From Luteimonas aestuarii (lineage in GTDB: Bacteria; Pseudomonadota; Gammaproteobacteria; Xanthomonadales; Xanthomonadaceae), in NCBI RefSeq assembly GCF_004357985.1, contig NZ_SMTF01000001.1, positions 186,001-250,000 of the forward strand: a DNA stretch of 64,000 nt, given 5' to 3'. The notes beneath the pieces were generated by a model. It was not told the DNA's origin. It saw only the letters and a program-made list of their open reading frames with translations, and ran no database searches. The translations under genes were made by a program, and so were the position numbers. Below, in pieces: positions 18,081 through 28,265 of this stretch (positions are counted from its first letter, which is position 1; each line of letters starts with the position of its first letter).

Positions 18081-19484
18081 ATGATGACCAAAGGCAAGCG
18101 CATCTACGTCCTCGACACCAATGTGTTGATGCACGACCCCACCGCGCTGTTCAAGTTCGAGGAGCACGACGTCTACCTGCCGATGCAGGTCATCGAGGAG
18201 CTCGACAACGGCAAGAAAGGCACCACCGAGGCCAGCCGCAACGCGCGCCAGGTCAGCCGCTTCATCAACGAACTGATCGAATCGGGCGGTGCCGACCACA
18301 TCGCCACCGGGTTGCCGCTGACCCGGCCGAACGGACTGCAACTGCGTGGCGCCCAGAGCGTCGGCCACCTGCGGTTCCAGACCACGGTGCCGAAAGAAGA
18401 CCAGGCCTCGTTCGGCGCGGTCGCCCCGGACAACCGCATCCTCGGCGCGATCCTCGCGCTGCGCCAGGAAGACCCGGACTTCCCGGTCGTGTTCGTGTCC
18501 AAGGACATCAACCTGCGGATCAAGGCGGCCATCGCCGGCATCCCCAGCGAGGACTACGAGAACGACCGCGCGCTGGACGATTTCAGCCTGCTCTACACCG
18601 GCGCCACCGCGCTGCCGGAGGATTTCTGGTCGCGCCACGGCAAGGACCTGCGCTCGTGGACCGACAAGGGGCGCACCTACTACGAAGTGGCACTGGGCGA
18701 AGACAGCGACTGGCACCCCAACCAGTACCTCTACCTGCCCGGCGACGACGAGGCCGAGTTCCGCGTGGCCAAGGTCGATGGCGGCAAGGCGACGCTGCAG
18801 ATCGTCGACGATTTCCGCAGCACGCAGCATTCGGTCTGGGGCATCACCGCGCGCAACCGCGAACAGAACTTCGCACTCAACGCGCTGATGGACCCGGAGA
18901 TCGACTTCGTCACCCTGCTCGGTACCGCCGGCACCGGAAAGACCTTGCTGGCACTGGCCGCGGGGCTGGCGCAGACCATGGACCAGCAGCGCTACCGCGA
19001 GATCATCATGACCCGCGCCACGGTAAGCGTGGGCGAGGACATCGGCTTCCTGCCCGGCACCGAGGAAGAGAAGATGACGCCGTGGATGGGCGCGCTGACC
19101 GACAACCTGGAGGTGCTGACCCACAACCAGGAAGGCGGCAGCTGGGGCCGCGCGGCGACCAACGACCTGCTGGCCAGCCGGATCAAGATCCGCTCGCTCA
19201 ACTTCATGCGTGGCCGCACCTTCCTGTCGCGCTATTTGATCCTCGACGAAGCGCAGAACCTCACGCCGAAGCAGATGAAGACCCTGGTCACGCGCGCCGG
19301 ACCGGGCACCAAGATCATCTGCCTGGGCAACGTGGAGCAGATCGACACGCCCTACCTCACCGAGACCACGTCGGGCCTGACCTACGCCGTCGACCGCTTC
19401 AAGGACTGGGCGCACAGCGCGCACATCACCTTGCGCCGCGGCGAGCGTTCGCGGCTGGCGGATTACGCTTCGGAAGTGCTGTAG
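18081..19484 (+). CDS. PIN domain - PhoH-like ATPase
   Basis: 467 residues from ATG 18081 (a second ATG follows directly). The N-terminal PIN nuclease domain starts KRIYVLDTNVLMHDP with the conserved acidic residues. The C-terminal PhoH domain has Walker A GTAGTGKTLLALA, then ATVSVGEDIGFLPGTEEEKM and Walker B YLILDEAQNLT. This PIN-PhoH arrangement (PhoH2/YlaK type) is associated with RNA unwinding and cleavage; phosphate control, implied by the name, is not evident. The in-frame extension upstream to 17958 enters the mobile element and is not used. Confidence 0.9.
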   Translation: MMTKGKRIYVLDTNVLMHDPTALFKFEEHDVYLPMQVIEELDNGKKGTTEASRNARQVSRFINELIESGGADHIATGLPLTRPNGLQLRGAQSVGHLRFQTTVPKEDQASFGAVAPDNRILGAILALRQEDPDFPVVFVSKDINLRIKAAIAGIPSEDYENDRALDDFSLLYTGATALPEDFWSRHGKDLRSWTDKGRTYYEVALGEDSDWHPNQYLYLPGDDEAEFRVAKVDGGKATLQIVDDFRSTQHSVWGITARNREQNFALNALMDPEIDFVTLLGTAGTGKTLLALAAGLAQTMDQQRYREIIMTRATVSVGEDIGFLPGTEEEKMTPWMGALTDNLEVLTHNQEGGSWGRAATNDLLASRIKIRSLNFMRGRTFLSRYLILDEAQNLTPKQMKTLVTRAGPGTKIICLGNVEQIDTPYLTETTSGLTYAVDRFKDWAHSAHITLRRGERSRLADYASEVL

Positions 19485-19498
19485 GCACAGTGGAAACA

Positions 19499-19538
19499 CG
19501 GTCGTGCGCCGGACCGAAGACGCTCCGGCACGCGACCG
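19499..19538 (+). terminator. Hairpin after the PhoH-like gene
   Basis: CGGTCGTGCGCCGGA and TCCGGCACGCGACCG form an imperfect 15-bp stem around 10 bases, 15 bp after the stop. There is no T-run, so it may be an mRNA-end stabiliser or a weak terminator. The rest of the gap to 19667 holds only the ribosome site of the next gene. Confidence 0.4.
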
Positions 19539-19667
19539 AAGTCGACTGTACGGCGCGGAGACGCAGCGCGATGATGCCCGGGTCGCCAGCCGAGGGCCGG
19601 CCATGACCGCATCCAGCGCATCGGATCCATCGTGCGGCCGACGCATCGGTGCCGGCTGAGGACGACC

Positions 19668-21371
19668 ATGCCCGGCCACGACCGCCCGTTCCGGCGCATG
19701 TTCGAGCCGATGCTGGTCTCGAGCTTTCGCGGCGGCTATGGGCTCCACGCACTGAGGGCGGACGCCCTGGCCGGGCTGACGGTAGCCATCGTTGCGCTGC
19801 CATTGGCGATGGCGCTGGCGATCGCATCCGGCACCACGCCCGAGAAGGGCCTGCACACGGCGATCATCGCCGGCTTCCTGATCTCCGCGCTGGGCGGATC
19901 GAAAGTGCAGATCGGCGGCCCCACGGCGGCCTTCATCCCGGTGGTGTTCGTCGTCATCCAGAACCACGGCTATGGCGGACTGATCCTGTGCACGCTGCTG
20001 GCCGGATTGATGCTGATCGTGGCGGGGTTGCTGCGGCTGGGCACGCTGATGAAGTACATGCCGCAGCCGGTGATCACGGGATTCACCGCGGGCATCGCGG
20101 TCAGCATCTTCTCGAGCCAGGTCAGGGATGCCCTGGGCCTGCAGCTCGACGAGGTACCGGTGGGGTTCTTCGAACGCTGGTCGGCGTACGGTCAGCAGTT
20201 GGCGACCACGCAGCCGACCGCCGTTGCACTGACGGTGCTCGGCCTGGGAGTGATCATCGGCCTGCGTCGCTGGCGGCCGCGGTGGCCGGGGTTCCTGGTC
20301 GCGCTGCTGGCCTGCACTGCAGCCTGCCTCGTGTTCGCGCTACCCGCCGACACCATCGGCACGCGTTTCGGCGACATCCCTTCCGGACTGCCTGCCTTCG
20401 ATGTGCCCCAGATCCCATTCGAGCGCACCCTCGAATTGCTGCCCAGTGCCTTCACCATTGCCTTCCTCGCCGGCGTGGAATCGCTGCTGTCGGCAGTGGT
20501 GGCCGACGGCATGACCGGCGGCCGCCATCGCTCGAACGGCGAGCTGGTCGCGCAAGGGGTGGCGAACGTCGGCTCGGCGCTGTTCGGCGGCCTGCCAGCG
20601 ACCGGGGCCATCGCCCGCACCGCCACCAACGTCCGCGCGGGCGGCAGGACGCCTGTCGCCGGCATCCTGCATGCCGCGTTCCTGCTGCTATTCATGCTGG
20701 TGCTGGCGCCGCTGATGCGGTATGTCCCGCTTGCAGCCTTGGCCGCCGTGCTGCTGGTCGTGGCCTGGAACATGAGCGAGGCCGAGCACTTCCGCACCAC
20801 CCTGTCGGCACCCTGGGGGGATCGGCTGGTACTGCTGCTGACCTTCCTGTTGACAGTCTTCGTTGACCTGACCGTCGCGATCCAGGCCGGCATCGTGCTG
20901 GCCGCGTTCGTATTCATGCACCGGATGGCGGGAGCCGTGGAGATCCGGGCCGGCGACGACGAGACCATGGATGATCCCGCAGGGGACGGCCCCGAACCAT
21001 CCGACGACCAACGCGCACGCCTGCCGGAGGGCGTAGAGGCGTACCGGATCGGTGGCCCGCTGTTCTTCGGCGCGGCCAACCGGCTGGACCACCTGCTGGA
21101 CCAGTTCGCGGAGCCGCCGAGGGTACTCATCCTGCGGATGGGACGGGTGCCGGTGATCGACGCCAGCGGTGTCCACGCGCTGAAGAAGCTGGCCGAACGC
21201 TGCCATCGCAAGGGCATCGTGCTGGTCATCGCCGCGCTGCAGGAACAGCCCAACCGCGTGATTGCGGACATGCAACTGCAGCGCCAGGCCGGGCACATCC
21301 GCTTTGCCTCCAGTTTCGAGCGCGCCATCAGGCTGGCGGAATCGATCATCGCCCCAGCCGCAAGCCACTAG
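19668..21371 (+). CDS. SulP family anion transporter with STAS domain
   Basis: 567 residues from ATG 19668, preceded by GAGGA at good spacing. About 10-12 membrane segments span residues 30-420, including the SulP signature region [20 protein letters not shown] and [12 protein letters not shown]. The C-terminal STAS domain (about 440-555) contains [11 protein letters not shown] and [13 protein letters not shown]. SulP proteins carry sulfate, bicarbonate or dicarboxylates. No carbonic anhydrase or sulfate gene is adjacent to indicate the substrate. Confidence 0.92.
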   Translation: MPGHDRPFRRMFEPMLVSSFRGGYGLHALRADALAGLTVAIVALPLAMALAIASGTTPEKGLHTAIIAGFLISALGGSKVQIGGPTAAFIPVVFVVIQNHGYGGLILCTLLAGLMLIVAGLLRLGTLMKYMPQPVITGFTAGIAVSIFSSQVRDALGLQLDEVPVGFFERWSAYGQQLATTQPTAVALTVLGLGVIIGLRRWRPRWPGFLVALLACTAACLVFALPADTIGTRFGDIPSGLPAFDVPQIPFERTLELLPSAFTIAFLAGVESLLSAVVADGMTGGRHRSNGELVAQGVANVGSALFGGLPATGAIARTATNVRAGGRTPVAGILHAAFLLLFMLVLAPLMRYVPLAALAAVLLVVAWNMSEAEHFRTTLSAPWGDRLVLLLTFLLTVFVDLTVAIQAGIVLAAFVFMHRMAGAVEIRAGDDETMDDPAGDGPEPSDDQRARLPEGVEAYRIGGPLFFGAANRLDHLLDQFAEPPRVLILRMGRVPVIDASGVHALKKLAERCHRKGIVLVIAALQEQPNRVIADMQLQRQAGHIRFASSFERAIRLAESIIAPAASH

Positions 21372-21436
21372 TGCACGCCACCCGCACGGCCAAGCGCGCC
21401 ATGCGCCCCCCGCATTGCATCCGGCACAATACCGCC

Positions 21437-22243
21437 ATGCAAACACTCGCCTCGCGTTGTGCCCTGACCATCGCCGGCTCAGATTCCGGTGGTGGCGCCG
21501 GCATCCAGGCTGACCTGAAGACCTTCGCCGCGCATGGCGTGCACGGGCTGTCCGCGATCGCCGCACTCACCGCGCAGCACACCCGCGGGGTGACCGCGGT
21601 ACACGTGCCGCCGGTCGCGTTCCTGCGTGCCCAGGTCGATGCATGCTTCGACGATTTCGACATCGGCGCGGTGAAGCTGGGCATGCTGGCGAATGCCGAG
21701 GTCATCCACGCCGTGGCCGATGCCCTCGAAACGCATCGACCACGCTACGTGGTGCTGGACCCGGTGATGGTGGCGACGTCTGGCGCCAAGCTGCTGGAGG
21801 ACGACGCCCTCGACGCGCTGCGCAGGCGGCTGCTGCCATTGGCGTCGATCATCACGCCCAATGTTCCGGAAGCGGAATTGCTCGCCGGCACGCGCGTCGA
21901 CAACGCGGGTGCGGCCTCCACTGCGCTGGGCCACCTGCGTGCGTTGGGGGCCCGCGCCGTGCTGCTCAAGGGCGGGCACCTCGACGAAGGCCGGACCGTC
22001 GTGGATCGCTACGACGATGGCGTCACCGACGCCGAGTTCCTCCATGACCGCCTCGACGTGGACGGCCACGGCACCGGATGCACGCTGGCTGCGGCCATTG
22101 CCGCCAACCTGTGCCGCGAAATGGCGATGGCCGATGCGGTGGAAGCCGCGATCGACTATATCGGCGATGCGCTGCGCGCTGGATACCGACCCGGCAAAGG
22201 CGACGTGACCGTGCTTGGCCACCTTGCCGCGCGCCCCGCATGA
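21437..22243 (+). CDS. thiD: Hydroxymethylpyrimidine / phosphomethylpyrimidine kinase
   Basis: 268 residues from ATG 21437. Ribokinase-fold kinase of thiamine synthesis that phosphorylates HMP and HMP-P. Motifs are [47 protein letters not shown] and the C-terminal anion hole [21 protein letters not shown] ends six bases before the ATG, hinting at a leaderless transcript, although no -35 is seen. The stop overlaps the next start as ATGA. No TPP riboswitch was recognised upstream. Confidence 0.95.
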   Translation: MQTLASRCALTIAGSDSGGGAGIQADLKTFAAHGVHGLSAIAALTAQHTRGVTAVHVPPVAFLRAQVDACFDDFDIGAVKLGMLANAEVIHAVADALETHRPRYVVLDPVMVATSGAKLLEDDALDALRRRLLPLASIITPNVPEAELLAGTRVDNAGAASTALGHLRALGARAVLLKGGHLDEGRTVVDRYDDGVTDAEFLHDRLDVDGHGTGCTLAAAIAANLCREMAMADAVEAAIDYIGDALRAGYRPGKGDVTVLGHLAARPA

Positions 22244-23085
22244 TCGAAGCGCGCGAGATCGCGGTCGAAGCCGCGGATGGCCATCGCTTCCAGTTGCTGG
22301 CGCGCATTCCCGCCGCGCCGTCGCGCAGCGTGCTGTGGCTGCCGGCGCTGGGGATCGCCGCGAAGCACTACGTCGCCATGGCCGAGGTGTTGGCCGCGCG
22401 CGGCGTGGCGGTGTTCGTGCACGAATGGCGCGGCCACGGCAGCAGTACGTTGCGCGCCGATGCCACCCGGGACTGGGGCTACCGCGAACTGCTGCTGCAC
22501 GACATTCCCGCAAGCGCCGCGGCGGTGGCGATTGCGTCGCCGGCTGCGCGGCCTGCGATCGGCGGACACAGCCTGGGCGGGCAGCTCGCCTGCTGCCATC
22601 TGGCGCTGCAGCCGGGCAGCGCGTCGTCGCTGTGGCTGGCCGGCAGCGGCGCGCCGTACTGGCGGGCCTTCCCGACGCCGAGCCGTTGGATGCTGCCACT
22701 CGCGTATCGCTTCCTGCCCTGGCTGGCGCAGCGCGCCGGCTACCTGCCCGGCCGACGCATCGGCTTCGGCGGCAACGAGGCGCGCAGCCTGATCCGCGAC
22801 TGGGCGCGGACCGCAATCACCGGGCATTACCAGGCCCAGGGCGTGGACACGAATCTGGAGGCCGCGCTGGCACGGGTTTCGGTGCCGGTGCGCGCCGCGC
22901 TGTTCGACAACGACTGGCTGGCGCCGGAATCGTCGTTGCGATTCCTGTTGTCGAAACTGGCGACTCGAGAACCGCAGGCCCGGATCTTCGGCGCCGCCAC
23001 GCTCGGCGCTGCGGCAGACCACTATGCGTGGATGAAGCGTCCTGAAGCGGTGGCCGACTGGTTCCTCTCCGCGCCGCAGGAGTGA
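22240..23085 (+). CDS. Alpha/beta hydrolase, serine aminopeptidase-like
   Basis: 281 residues from ATG 22240, fixed by the ATGA overlap with thiD. The nucleophile elbow is IGGHSLGGQLA. The oxyanion region is WLPALGIAAKHYVAMAEVLA, followed by FVHEWRGHGSS, and the catalytic His is probably in AADHYAWMKRP. The layout resembles YheT/monoglyceride-lipase-like hydrolases that accompany housekeeping genes in xanthomonads. The substrate is unknown. Coupling with thiD does not by itself imply a thiamine role. Confidence 0.82.
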   Translation: MIEAREIAVEAADGHRFQLLARIPAAPSRSVLWLPALGIAAKHYVAMAEVLAARGVAVFVHEWRGHGSSTLRADATRDWGYRELLLHDIPASAAAVAIASPAARPAIGGHSLGGQLACCHLALQPGSASSLWLAGSGAPYWRAFPTPSRWMLPLAYRFLPWLAQRAGYLPGRRIGFGGNEARSLIRDWARTAITGHYQAQGVDTNLEAALARVSVPVRAALFDNDWLAPESSLRFLLSKLATREPQARIFGAATLGAAADHYAWMKRPEAVADWFLSAPQE

Positions 23086-23121
23086 ATGCGTTTGCGGCGG
23101 CGTTGGCGACGGGAGTGCAGG

Positions 23122-23227
23122 GGTCCCGTCATTCCTGCGGAGCGGGAAGCTGTGATCAAGGACGAAGGGACTGGGTCCTGGCGTTCGCCGGGATGAGGGC
23201 TGTCGGCAAATCGCCGGGGATGACGGA
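23122..23227. repeat. REP-like intergenic repeat, copy 3
   Basis: Contains CCCGTCATTCC on the left, AGGGACTGGGTCCTGGCGTT and CGCCGGGATGAG in the middle, and TCGCCGGGGATGACGG at the right, related to the elements at 10964 and 14432. It fills most of the 198-bp gap between the convergent hydrolase and galE genes. Confidence 0.6.
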
Positions 23228-23283
23228 TGCGAAGGTTCGCCGGGAGAACTGGGTGGCTCGGAACAACGACGCTCCGGCTGCGG

Positions 23284-24297
23284 CTACGAGGCAAAGCCCT
23301 GCGGATTCATCGATTGCCAGCGCCAGGCATCGCGACACATGGCATCGACATCGTGCTCGGCGGACCAGTGCAGCAGGGATTGCGCCAGCGACGGGTCGGC
23401 ATAGACCTCGGCCACGTCACCGGCGCGGCGCGCGACGATCTCGTAGGGCACCGCCTTGCCCGACGCGCGTTCGAAGGCCTGTACCAGCTGCAGCACGCTG
23501 ACGCCCTGCCCGGTGCCGAGGTTCACGGTGAACCCCCGGCGCTCCCGCTGCAGCGTGTCGATGGCATCGGCATGCGCGCGCGCCAGGTCCATCACGTGGA
23601 TGTAATCGCGCACGCCACTGCCGTCCACCGTCGGCCAGTCGCCACCGAACACGCTGAGGCGTTCGCGCCGCCCCACCGCCACCTGGCAGATGTAGGGCAT
23701 CAGGTTGTTCGGCGTACCGCCCGGGTCTTCGCCGATCAGGCCCGACGGGTGCGCGCCCACCGGGTTGAAATAGCGCAGCACCGCGGCATGGAACGCAGGG
23801 TCCGAGGCGCAAAGATCGGCGATCAGTTCCTCCATCACCAGCTTGGTGCGGCCGTAGGGATTGGTCACGCGCAGGGGCGCGTCCTCGCGCACCGGTACGC
23901 GGTCCGGGTCGCCGTATACGGTCGCCGACGAACTGAATACCAGTCGCTTGGTGCCCGCCGCCTGCATCGCCTGCAGCAGGTGGATGGTGCCGGTGATGTT
24001 GTTGTCGAAGTAGTCCAGCGGCTTCTCGCAGGACTCACCCACCGCCTTGAGCGCCGCGAAGTGCACCACCGCGTCGAAACCACCCTCGCGCAGCAGCCCG
24101 TGCGTGGCGTCCCGGTCGCGCAGGTCGATGCGCTCGAACGCTGGCGTCTTGCCGGTGATCGCCTGCAGCCGCTCCAGCACGCGCGGCGAGCTGTTGCTGA
24201 AATTGTCCGCGATCAGCAAATCGTGCCCGCGCTCGGCCAGCACCACGCAGGTATGGCTGCCGATGTAGCCGGTGCCGCCACAGACCAGGATGCGCAT
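23284..24297 (-). CDS. galE: UDP-glucose 4-epimerase
   Basis: 337 residues, the normal length. It interconverts UDP-glucose and UDP-galactose with bound NAD. The Rossmann motif [10 protein letters not shown], the [10 protein letters not shown] block with the catalytic Ser/Thr, and [12 protein letters not shown] with the YxxxK pair are clear. It supplies UDP-galactose for the polysaccharide locus that starts across the divergent gap. GATAAT at 24332-24327 is a good -10 on its strand. Confidence 0.94.
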   Translation of the reverse strand: MRILVCGGTGYIGSHTCVVLAERGHDLLIADNFSNSSPRVLERLQAITGKTPAFERIDLRDRDATHGLLREGGFDAVVHFAALKAVGESCEKPLDYFDNNITGTIHLLQAMQAAGTKRLVFSSSATVYGDPDRVPVREDAPLRVTNPYGRTKLVMEELIADLCASDPAFHAAVLRYFNPVGAHPSGLIGEDPGGTPNNLMPYICQVAVGRRERLSVFGGDWPTVDGSGVRDYIHVMDLARAHADAIDTLQRERRGFTVNLGTGQGVSVLQLVQAFERASGKAVPYEIVARRAGDVAEVYADPSLAQSLLHWSAEHDVDAMCRDAWRWQSMNPQGFAS

Positions 24298-24326
24298 GGC
24301 AAGGGTTCCACGGAAAGGAGGGTCGC

Positions 24327-24332
24327 ATTATC
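24327..24332 (-). promoter_or_regulatory. Candidate -10 of galE
   Basis: GATAAT on the minus strand lies 29 bases before the galE ATG, leaving a short leader. There is no obvious -35. On the plus strand TAGACT at 24467-24472 is a weaker candidate -10 for the divergent dehydrogenase gene. Nothing else is recognisable in the 222-bp gap. Confidence 0.4.
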
Positions 24333-24519
24333 ACCCACGCATCCCGGGAGCACTGGCGGCCACCGCCGCTGGCCTGCGCGATGTCCGGTTTGCGTTTTCG
24401 ATAGGGCCTGCCACGCCTGCACTTCGATGCAGCAGGCCGGCAGACGAGGTCGATGGCGATCTCCGCTAGACTCCACTCCACCCCGCTGCATTCGAAAGAG
24501 TTCCCACGAGACGGACCGG

Positions 24520-25809
24520 ATGACCGCCCCGCTACCCGACAAGAACGAGATCCGCATCGCCGTGATCGGCCTGGGCTACGTGGGACTGCCCCTGGCCGCT
24601 GCCTTCGGCCGGAAGTACCCGACCCTTGGCTTCGACATCGACGCCACGCGCGTCGCCGAACTGCGTCGCCACCACGACCAGACGCTGGAGATGACCGAAG
24701 CCGAGCTGCAGGCGGCGGACCAGTTGAGCTGCACCGACGACGCGGCCGCGCTTGCCGGTTGCAACGTGTTCATCGTCACCGTGCCGACGCCGATCGACGG
24801 TTACAAGCGCCCGGACCTGCGCCCGCTGGAATCGGCCAGCCGCACCGTGGGCAAGGCGATCCGACGCGGCGGCGTGGCGATCTTCGAGTCCACCGTCTAC
24901 CCGGGCGCGACCGAAGAAGTCTGCGTGCCGATCATCGAACGCGAGTCGGGCCTGTCGTTCAACACGGATTTCAGCGCCGGCTACAGCCCGGAGCGGATCA
25001 ATCCCGGCGACAAGGAGCACCGGCTGGAAACCATCCTCAAGGTCACCTCGGGCTCGACGCCGGAGGCGGCCGATTTCATCGACGCGCTGTACGCCAGCAT
25101 CATCCATGCCGGTACGCACAAGGCCAGCAGCATCCGCGTGGCCGAAGCGGCGAAGGTGATCGAGAACACCCAGCGCGACGTCAACATCGCACTGATCAAC
25201 GAGCTGTCGCTGATCTTCCACCGGTTGGGCATCGATACCCACGAAGTGCTCGAAGCCGCCGGCACCAAGTGGAACTTCCTGCCGTTCCGTCCCGGCCTGG
25301 TCGGCGGCCACTGCATCGGCGTGGATCCGTACTACCTGACCCACAAGGCGCAGGAAATCGGCTACCACCCGGAAGTCATCCTGGCCGGACGCCGCATCAA
25401 CGACAGCATGGGGGCGCACGTCGCCCAGCGCGTGGTGAAGCTGATGCAGCAGCGCGGGCTGCGTACCGCGGGCGCGAAGGTGCTGCTGCTGGGCCTGGCG
25501 TTCAAGGAAAATTGCCCGGACCTGCGCAACACACGCGTCACCGACATCATCGACGAACTGGCGACCTACAACGTCGAAGTGGACGTGCACGACCCATGGG
25601 TCGCGCCCGCGCAAGCCCGCCACGAGTACGACATCGATCCCGTGGCGCAGCCCGCCGCCGGGCAGTACGACGCGATCGTGCTGGCCGTGGCGCATCGCGA
25701 GTTCGTGGCGCTGGGCGCCGACGGTGTGCGCGCCTTCGGCAAGCCCGGCGCCGTGCTGTTCGACGTAAAGCGCGCGCTGCCCCGCGCCTCGGTCGACGGC
25801 TGCCTCTGA
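24520..25809 (+). CDS. TviB/VipA-type UDP-N-acetylhexosamine 6-dehydrogenase
   Basis: 429 residues from ATG 24520. It belongs to the UDP-glucose/GDP-mannose dehydrogenase superfamily: N-terminal NAD-binding [18 protein letters not shown], catalytic Cys265 in [15 protein letters not shown], and C-terminal [15 protein letters not shown]. The overall pattern (ETxx[20 protein letters not shown]) fits the TviB/WbpO group, which oxidises UDP-GlcNAc or UDP-GalNAc to the uronic acid. With the adjacent 4-epimerase it could make UDP-GalNAcA or a related precursor for the polysaccharide. The exact sugar is an inference. Confidence 0.88.
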   Translation: MTAPLPDKNEIRIAVIGLGYVGLPLAAAFGRKYPTLGFDIDATRVAELRRHHDQTLEMTEAELQAADQLSCTDDAAALAGCNVFIVTVPTPIDGYKRPDLRPLESASRTVGKAIRRGGVAIFESTVYPGATEEVCVPIIERESGLSFNTDFSAGYSPERINPGDKEHRLETILKVTSGSTPEAADFIDALYASIIHAGTHKASSIRVAEAAKVIENTQRDVNIALINELSLIFHRLGIDTHEVLEAAGTKWNFLPFRPGLVGGHCIGVDPYYLTHKAQEIGYHPEVILAGRRINDSMGAHVAQRVVKLMQQRGLRTAGAKVLLLGLAFKENCPDLRNTRVTDIIDELATYNVEVDVHDPWVAPAQARHEYDIDPVAQPAAGQYDAIVLAVAHREFVALGADGVRAFGKPGAVLFDVKRALPRASVDGCL

Positions 25810-25825
25810 CCACCGGACCCAAGCC

Positions 25826-26830
25826 ATGCGCATCCTCGTCACCGGCGCCGCCGGCTTCATCGGTTCCACCCTGGCCCATCGCCTGCTGGCACGCGGCGAC
25901 GAGGTGCTGGGCTACGACAACCTCAACGACTACTACGACCCGGCGCTGAAAGATGCGCGCCTGGCGCGCCTGCTGCCGCAGCCGGGATTCACCTTCGTGC
26001 GCGCGTCGCTCGAGGACCGTGCAGCGATGGAGCGCGTGTTCTCCGAGTTCAAGCCGCAGCGCGTGGTCAACCTGGCGGCGCAGGCCGGCGTGCGCTACTC
26101 GCTGGAAAACCCGCACGCCTACATCGACAGCAACATCGTTGGCTTCACCAACATCCTCGAAGCCTGCCGCCACAACGGCGTCGAGCACCTGGTGTACGCC
26201 TCGTCCAGCTCGGTGTACGGTGCCAACCGCAAGCTGCCGTTCGCGGTGGAGGACAGCGTCGACCATCCGGTCAGCCTGTATGCGGCCACCAAGAAGGCGA
26301 ACGAGCTGATGGCGCATACCTACAGCCACCTGTTCGACCTGCCCACCACTGGCCTGCGCTTCTTCACGGTCTATGGCCCCTGGGGCCGGCCGGACATGGC
26401 GCTGTTCCTGTTCACCCGCAAGATCCTCGCCGGCGAGCCGATCAACGTATTCAACCACGGCCGCCACACGCGCGACTTCACCTACATCGACGACATCGTC
26501 GAAGGCGTGGTCCGCACGCTGGATACCGTGCCCGGCGCCGATCCGAACTACGACCCGCTACAGCCCAACCCGGGGTCATCGAGCGCGCCGTGGCGGGTCT
26601 ACAACATCGGCAACCACCAGCCGGTGCAGCTGTTGCGCTACATCGAGGTGCTCGAGGATTGCCTGGGCCGCACGGCCGAAAAGCGCCTGCTGCCGATGCA
26701 ACCCGGCGACGTGCCGGACACCGAGGCCGACGTCGAGGCGCTCAAGCGCGATACCGGCTACAGCCCGTCCACGCCCATCGAAACCGGCGTACGCAACTTC
26801 GTGGAGTGGTACCGGGCGTTCTATTCCTGA
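25826..26830 (+). CDS. NAD-dependent epimerase, UDP-glucuronate 4-epimerase type
   Basis: 334 residues. Short-chain epimerase with [30 protein letters not shown] and [12 protein letters not shown] (Tyr/Lys catalytic pair). [19 protein letters not shown] is typical of the CapI/LpsL group of UDP-uronic acid 4-epimerases. It begins 16 bp after the TviB-like gene, so the pair very likely acts in sequence. A 7-bp hairpin CGCGCCC-CGT-GGGCGCG (26833-26849) directly follows the stop. Confidence 0.88.
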   Translation: MRILVTGAAGFIGSTLAHRLLARGDEVLGYDNLNDYYDPALKDARLARLLPQPGFTFVRASLEDRAAMERVFSEFKPQRVVNLAAQAGVRYSLENPHAYIDSNIVGFTNILEACRHNGVEHLVYASSSSVYGANRKLPFAVEDSVDHPVSLYAATKKANELMAHTYSHLFDLPTTGLRFFTVYGPWGRPDMALFLFTRKILAGEPINVFNHGRHTRDFTYIDDIVEGVVRTLDTVPGADPNYDPLQPNPGSSSAPWRVYNIGNHQPVQLLRYIEVLEDCLGRTAEKRLLPMQPGDVPDTEADVEALKRDTGYSPSTPIETGVRNFVEWYRAFYS

Positions 26831-26832
26831 TC

Positions 26833-26849
26833 CGCGCCCCGTGGGCGCG
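26833..26849 (+). terminator. Terminator-like hairpin after the epimerase gene
   Basis: A perfect 7-bp stem with a 3-base loop lies two bases after the stop codon. It lacks a T-run. From here to 26919 nothing else is recognisable. Confidence 0.35.
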
Positions 26850-26919
26850 ACCGGGAACGCGTTGCCTGCGCAGCCCATCGCGAAGTCCGCTCCTACGGCG
26901 GGCGTAGGTGCTCCTGCAA

Positions 26920-27150
26920 CGTGCGGGGACGCCGAGGATGCCGACGGGACCTCGTCGAGTCGGGGACCGATATCCGCTTGGCCCGCGCGGCTCCGACAGA
27001 CGCCTTCACACATCCGGCGAACGGAACGGAAACCGGGAGCAGCGCCGCTTCGCTTTCTTCCGAACGCACGAGGATCTGTCCAGCACAGGTCCGATGCCGC
27101 CGCAACCAAGCGGATATCGGGCCGCGACTTGCCGTGGCACCGGTCCTGCG
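26920..27150 (+). repeat. Composite double-hairpin intergenic repeat, copy 2
   Basis: Hairpin B: imperfect arms at 27084-27105 and 27129-27150, loop 27106-27128. Hairpin A is decayed: its 23-nt loop is recognisable at 26959-26981 (GATATCCGCTTGG at the right end), but the arms no longer pair well and the left boundary is uncertain. The spacer contains AGCGCCGCTTCGCTTT and CGAACGCACGAGGATCTGTC, nearly identical to the copy at 45.6 kb. It fills the 371-bp gap between convergent epimerase and GT2 genes; no gene was found there. Confidence 0.75.
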
Positions 27151-27201
27151 CGCCCTGTACCGGTGTCTTTCCGCTGGTCGGGGAACAACTGGACAGCCCG
27201 T

Positions 27202-28005
27202 TCAGAACGCCTCGGCCCGTCGCTTGCGCAACGCATGCACGACGTACTGCAGCATGCACACGCTCGCGCGCGCCAGCGAAAGCCCGGCCACATCGCGATA
27301 GATGCGCCACTGCCAGGAAGCGGCACGCAGCTTGTTCGCCGACACCGACCCCTCGCGCACTAGGTACCAGGCGAGCGGGCCATCACTCGGCACGCGGACG
27401 GCGCGGCCGGCACGACGCACGCACTCCAGCCAGAACACGTAATCCTCGTGGCCCATGCGCGCGAACCGCACCTCGCCCAGCCGACGGTCGAGCATGCCGG
27501 TCAGGTTGCCAATGAAGTTGCTGGCCAGCATGTCGCGGTAGTCCACCGCGGCCGGTGGCGATACCGTCGAAAGCGCACGCCCGTCCTCCGCCACGCGTTG
27601 GTAGGCGGCATAGCTGACCAGCGCACCCTGGTCGCGCATGGCGGCGACCTGCAGCGCCAGCTTGTCCGGGTGCCACCAGTCGTCACTGTCGAGGAAGGCG
27701 ATGTAGTCGCCGGTGGCGATGTCGATGCCGGCGTTGCGCGCGGAAGCGACGCCGCCGTTGGCCTGGTGGACCGGGCGGATACGGCCATCGCGCGCCGCGT
27801 ATCCGGCGATGATGCCGGCCGAGCCATCGCTGGACCCGTCGTCCACCAGCAGCAGTTCCCAGTCTGCGTGGGTCTGTGCGAGCACCGAATCGATGGAGCG
27901 ACGCATCGTCGACTCTGCGTTGTACACGGGCATGACCACGCTCACGCGCGCCTGGCCGGCAACTACCGATTCCGGCCGGTGCGGCGCCCCCGTCATTGCA
28001 TCCAT
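27202..28005 (-). CDS. Family 2 glycosyltransferase
   Basis: 267 residues from ATG 28005; ATG 27996 or 28020 are also possible. The GT-A fold is clear: VSVVMPVYNAESTMRRSIDS, LLLVDDGSSDGSAGII, GGVASARNAGIDIATGDYIA and the DxD-type LDSDDWWHPDKL. Downstream is MGHEDYVFWLE, the usual acceptor-side ED motif. It transfers a sugar to the lipid-linked repeat unit in the cytoplasm. It is a single minus-strand gene between the uronic-acid pair and the export operon. Confidence 0.9.
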   Translation of the reverse strand: MDAMTGAPHRPESVVAGQARVSVVMPVYNAESTMRRSIDSVLAQTHADWELLLVDDGSSDGSAGIIAGYAARDGRIRPVHQANGGVASARNAGIDIATGDYIAFLDSDDWWHPDKLALQVAAMRDQGALVSYAAYQRVAEDGRALSTVSPPAAVDYRDMLASNFIGNLTGMLDRRLGEVRFARMGHEDYVFWLECVRRAGRAVRVPSDGPLAWYLVREGSVSANKLRAASWQWRIYRDVAGLSLARASVCMLQYVVHALRKRRAEAF

Positions 28006-28184
28006 CCCATCGCATGCCATCGACCGGTAACGCCGGCCCCACGACTGGATCAACGCGCAACCGGGCTGCGGCCGGACAGCGCGCCTGCCGCCTGCGCGGC
28101 CACTGCGATGCGTTGTCCCTGCCGTCGGCTCGCTGTAGTCTCCGCTGGCCGCAACCACGCGCAGCGAGCGTCGACCGTCCTGTC

Positions 28185-28265
28185 ATGATGTCCACCCACC
28201 CTGCCAAGACTGCGGGCGATACGTCCACTCCCGACGCCGCCGCACGCCTGGTCGCCCGCGCATGA
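28185..28265 (+). CDS. Possible 26-residue leader ORF
   Basis: ATGATG at 28185 opens a short frame (MMSTHPAKTAGDTST, ending LVARA) whose TGA overlaps the ATG of the acetyltransferase gene as ATGA. Such an overlap would couple translation. TTGTCC (28113-28118) and TGTAGT (28134-28139), 15 bp apart, are a weak candidate promoter upstream. It resembles no known leader peptide and may be chance in GC-rich DNA. Confidence 0.25.
   Translation: MMSTHPAKTAGDTSTPDAAARLVARA

Noticed and set aside
21372..21436. TPP riboswitch upstream of thiD
   Set aside because: The gap is too short and lacks the conserved TPP aptamer motifs.
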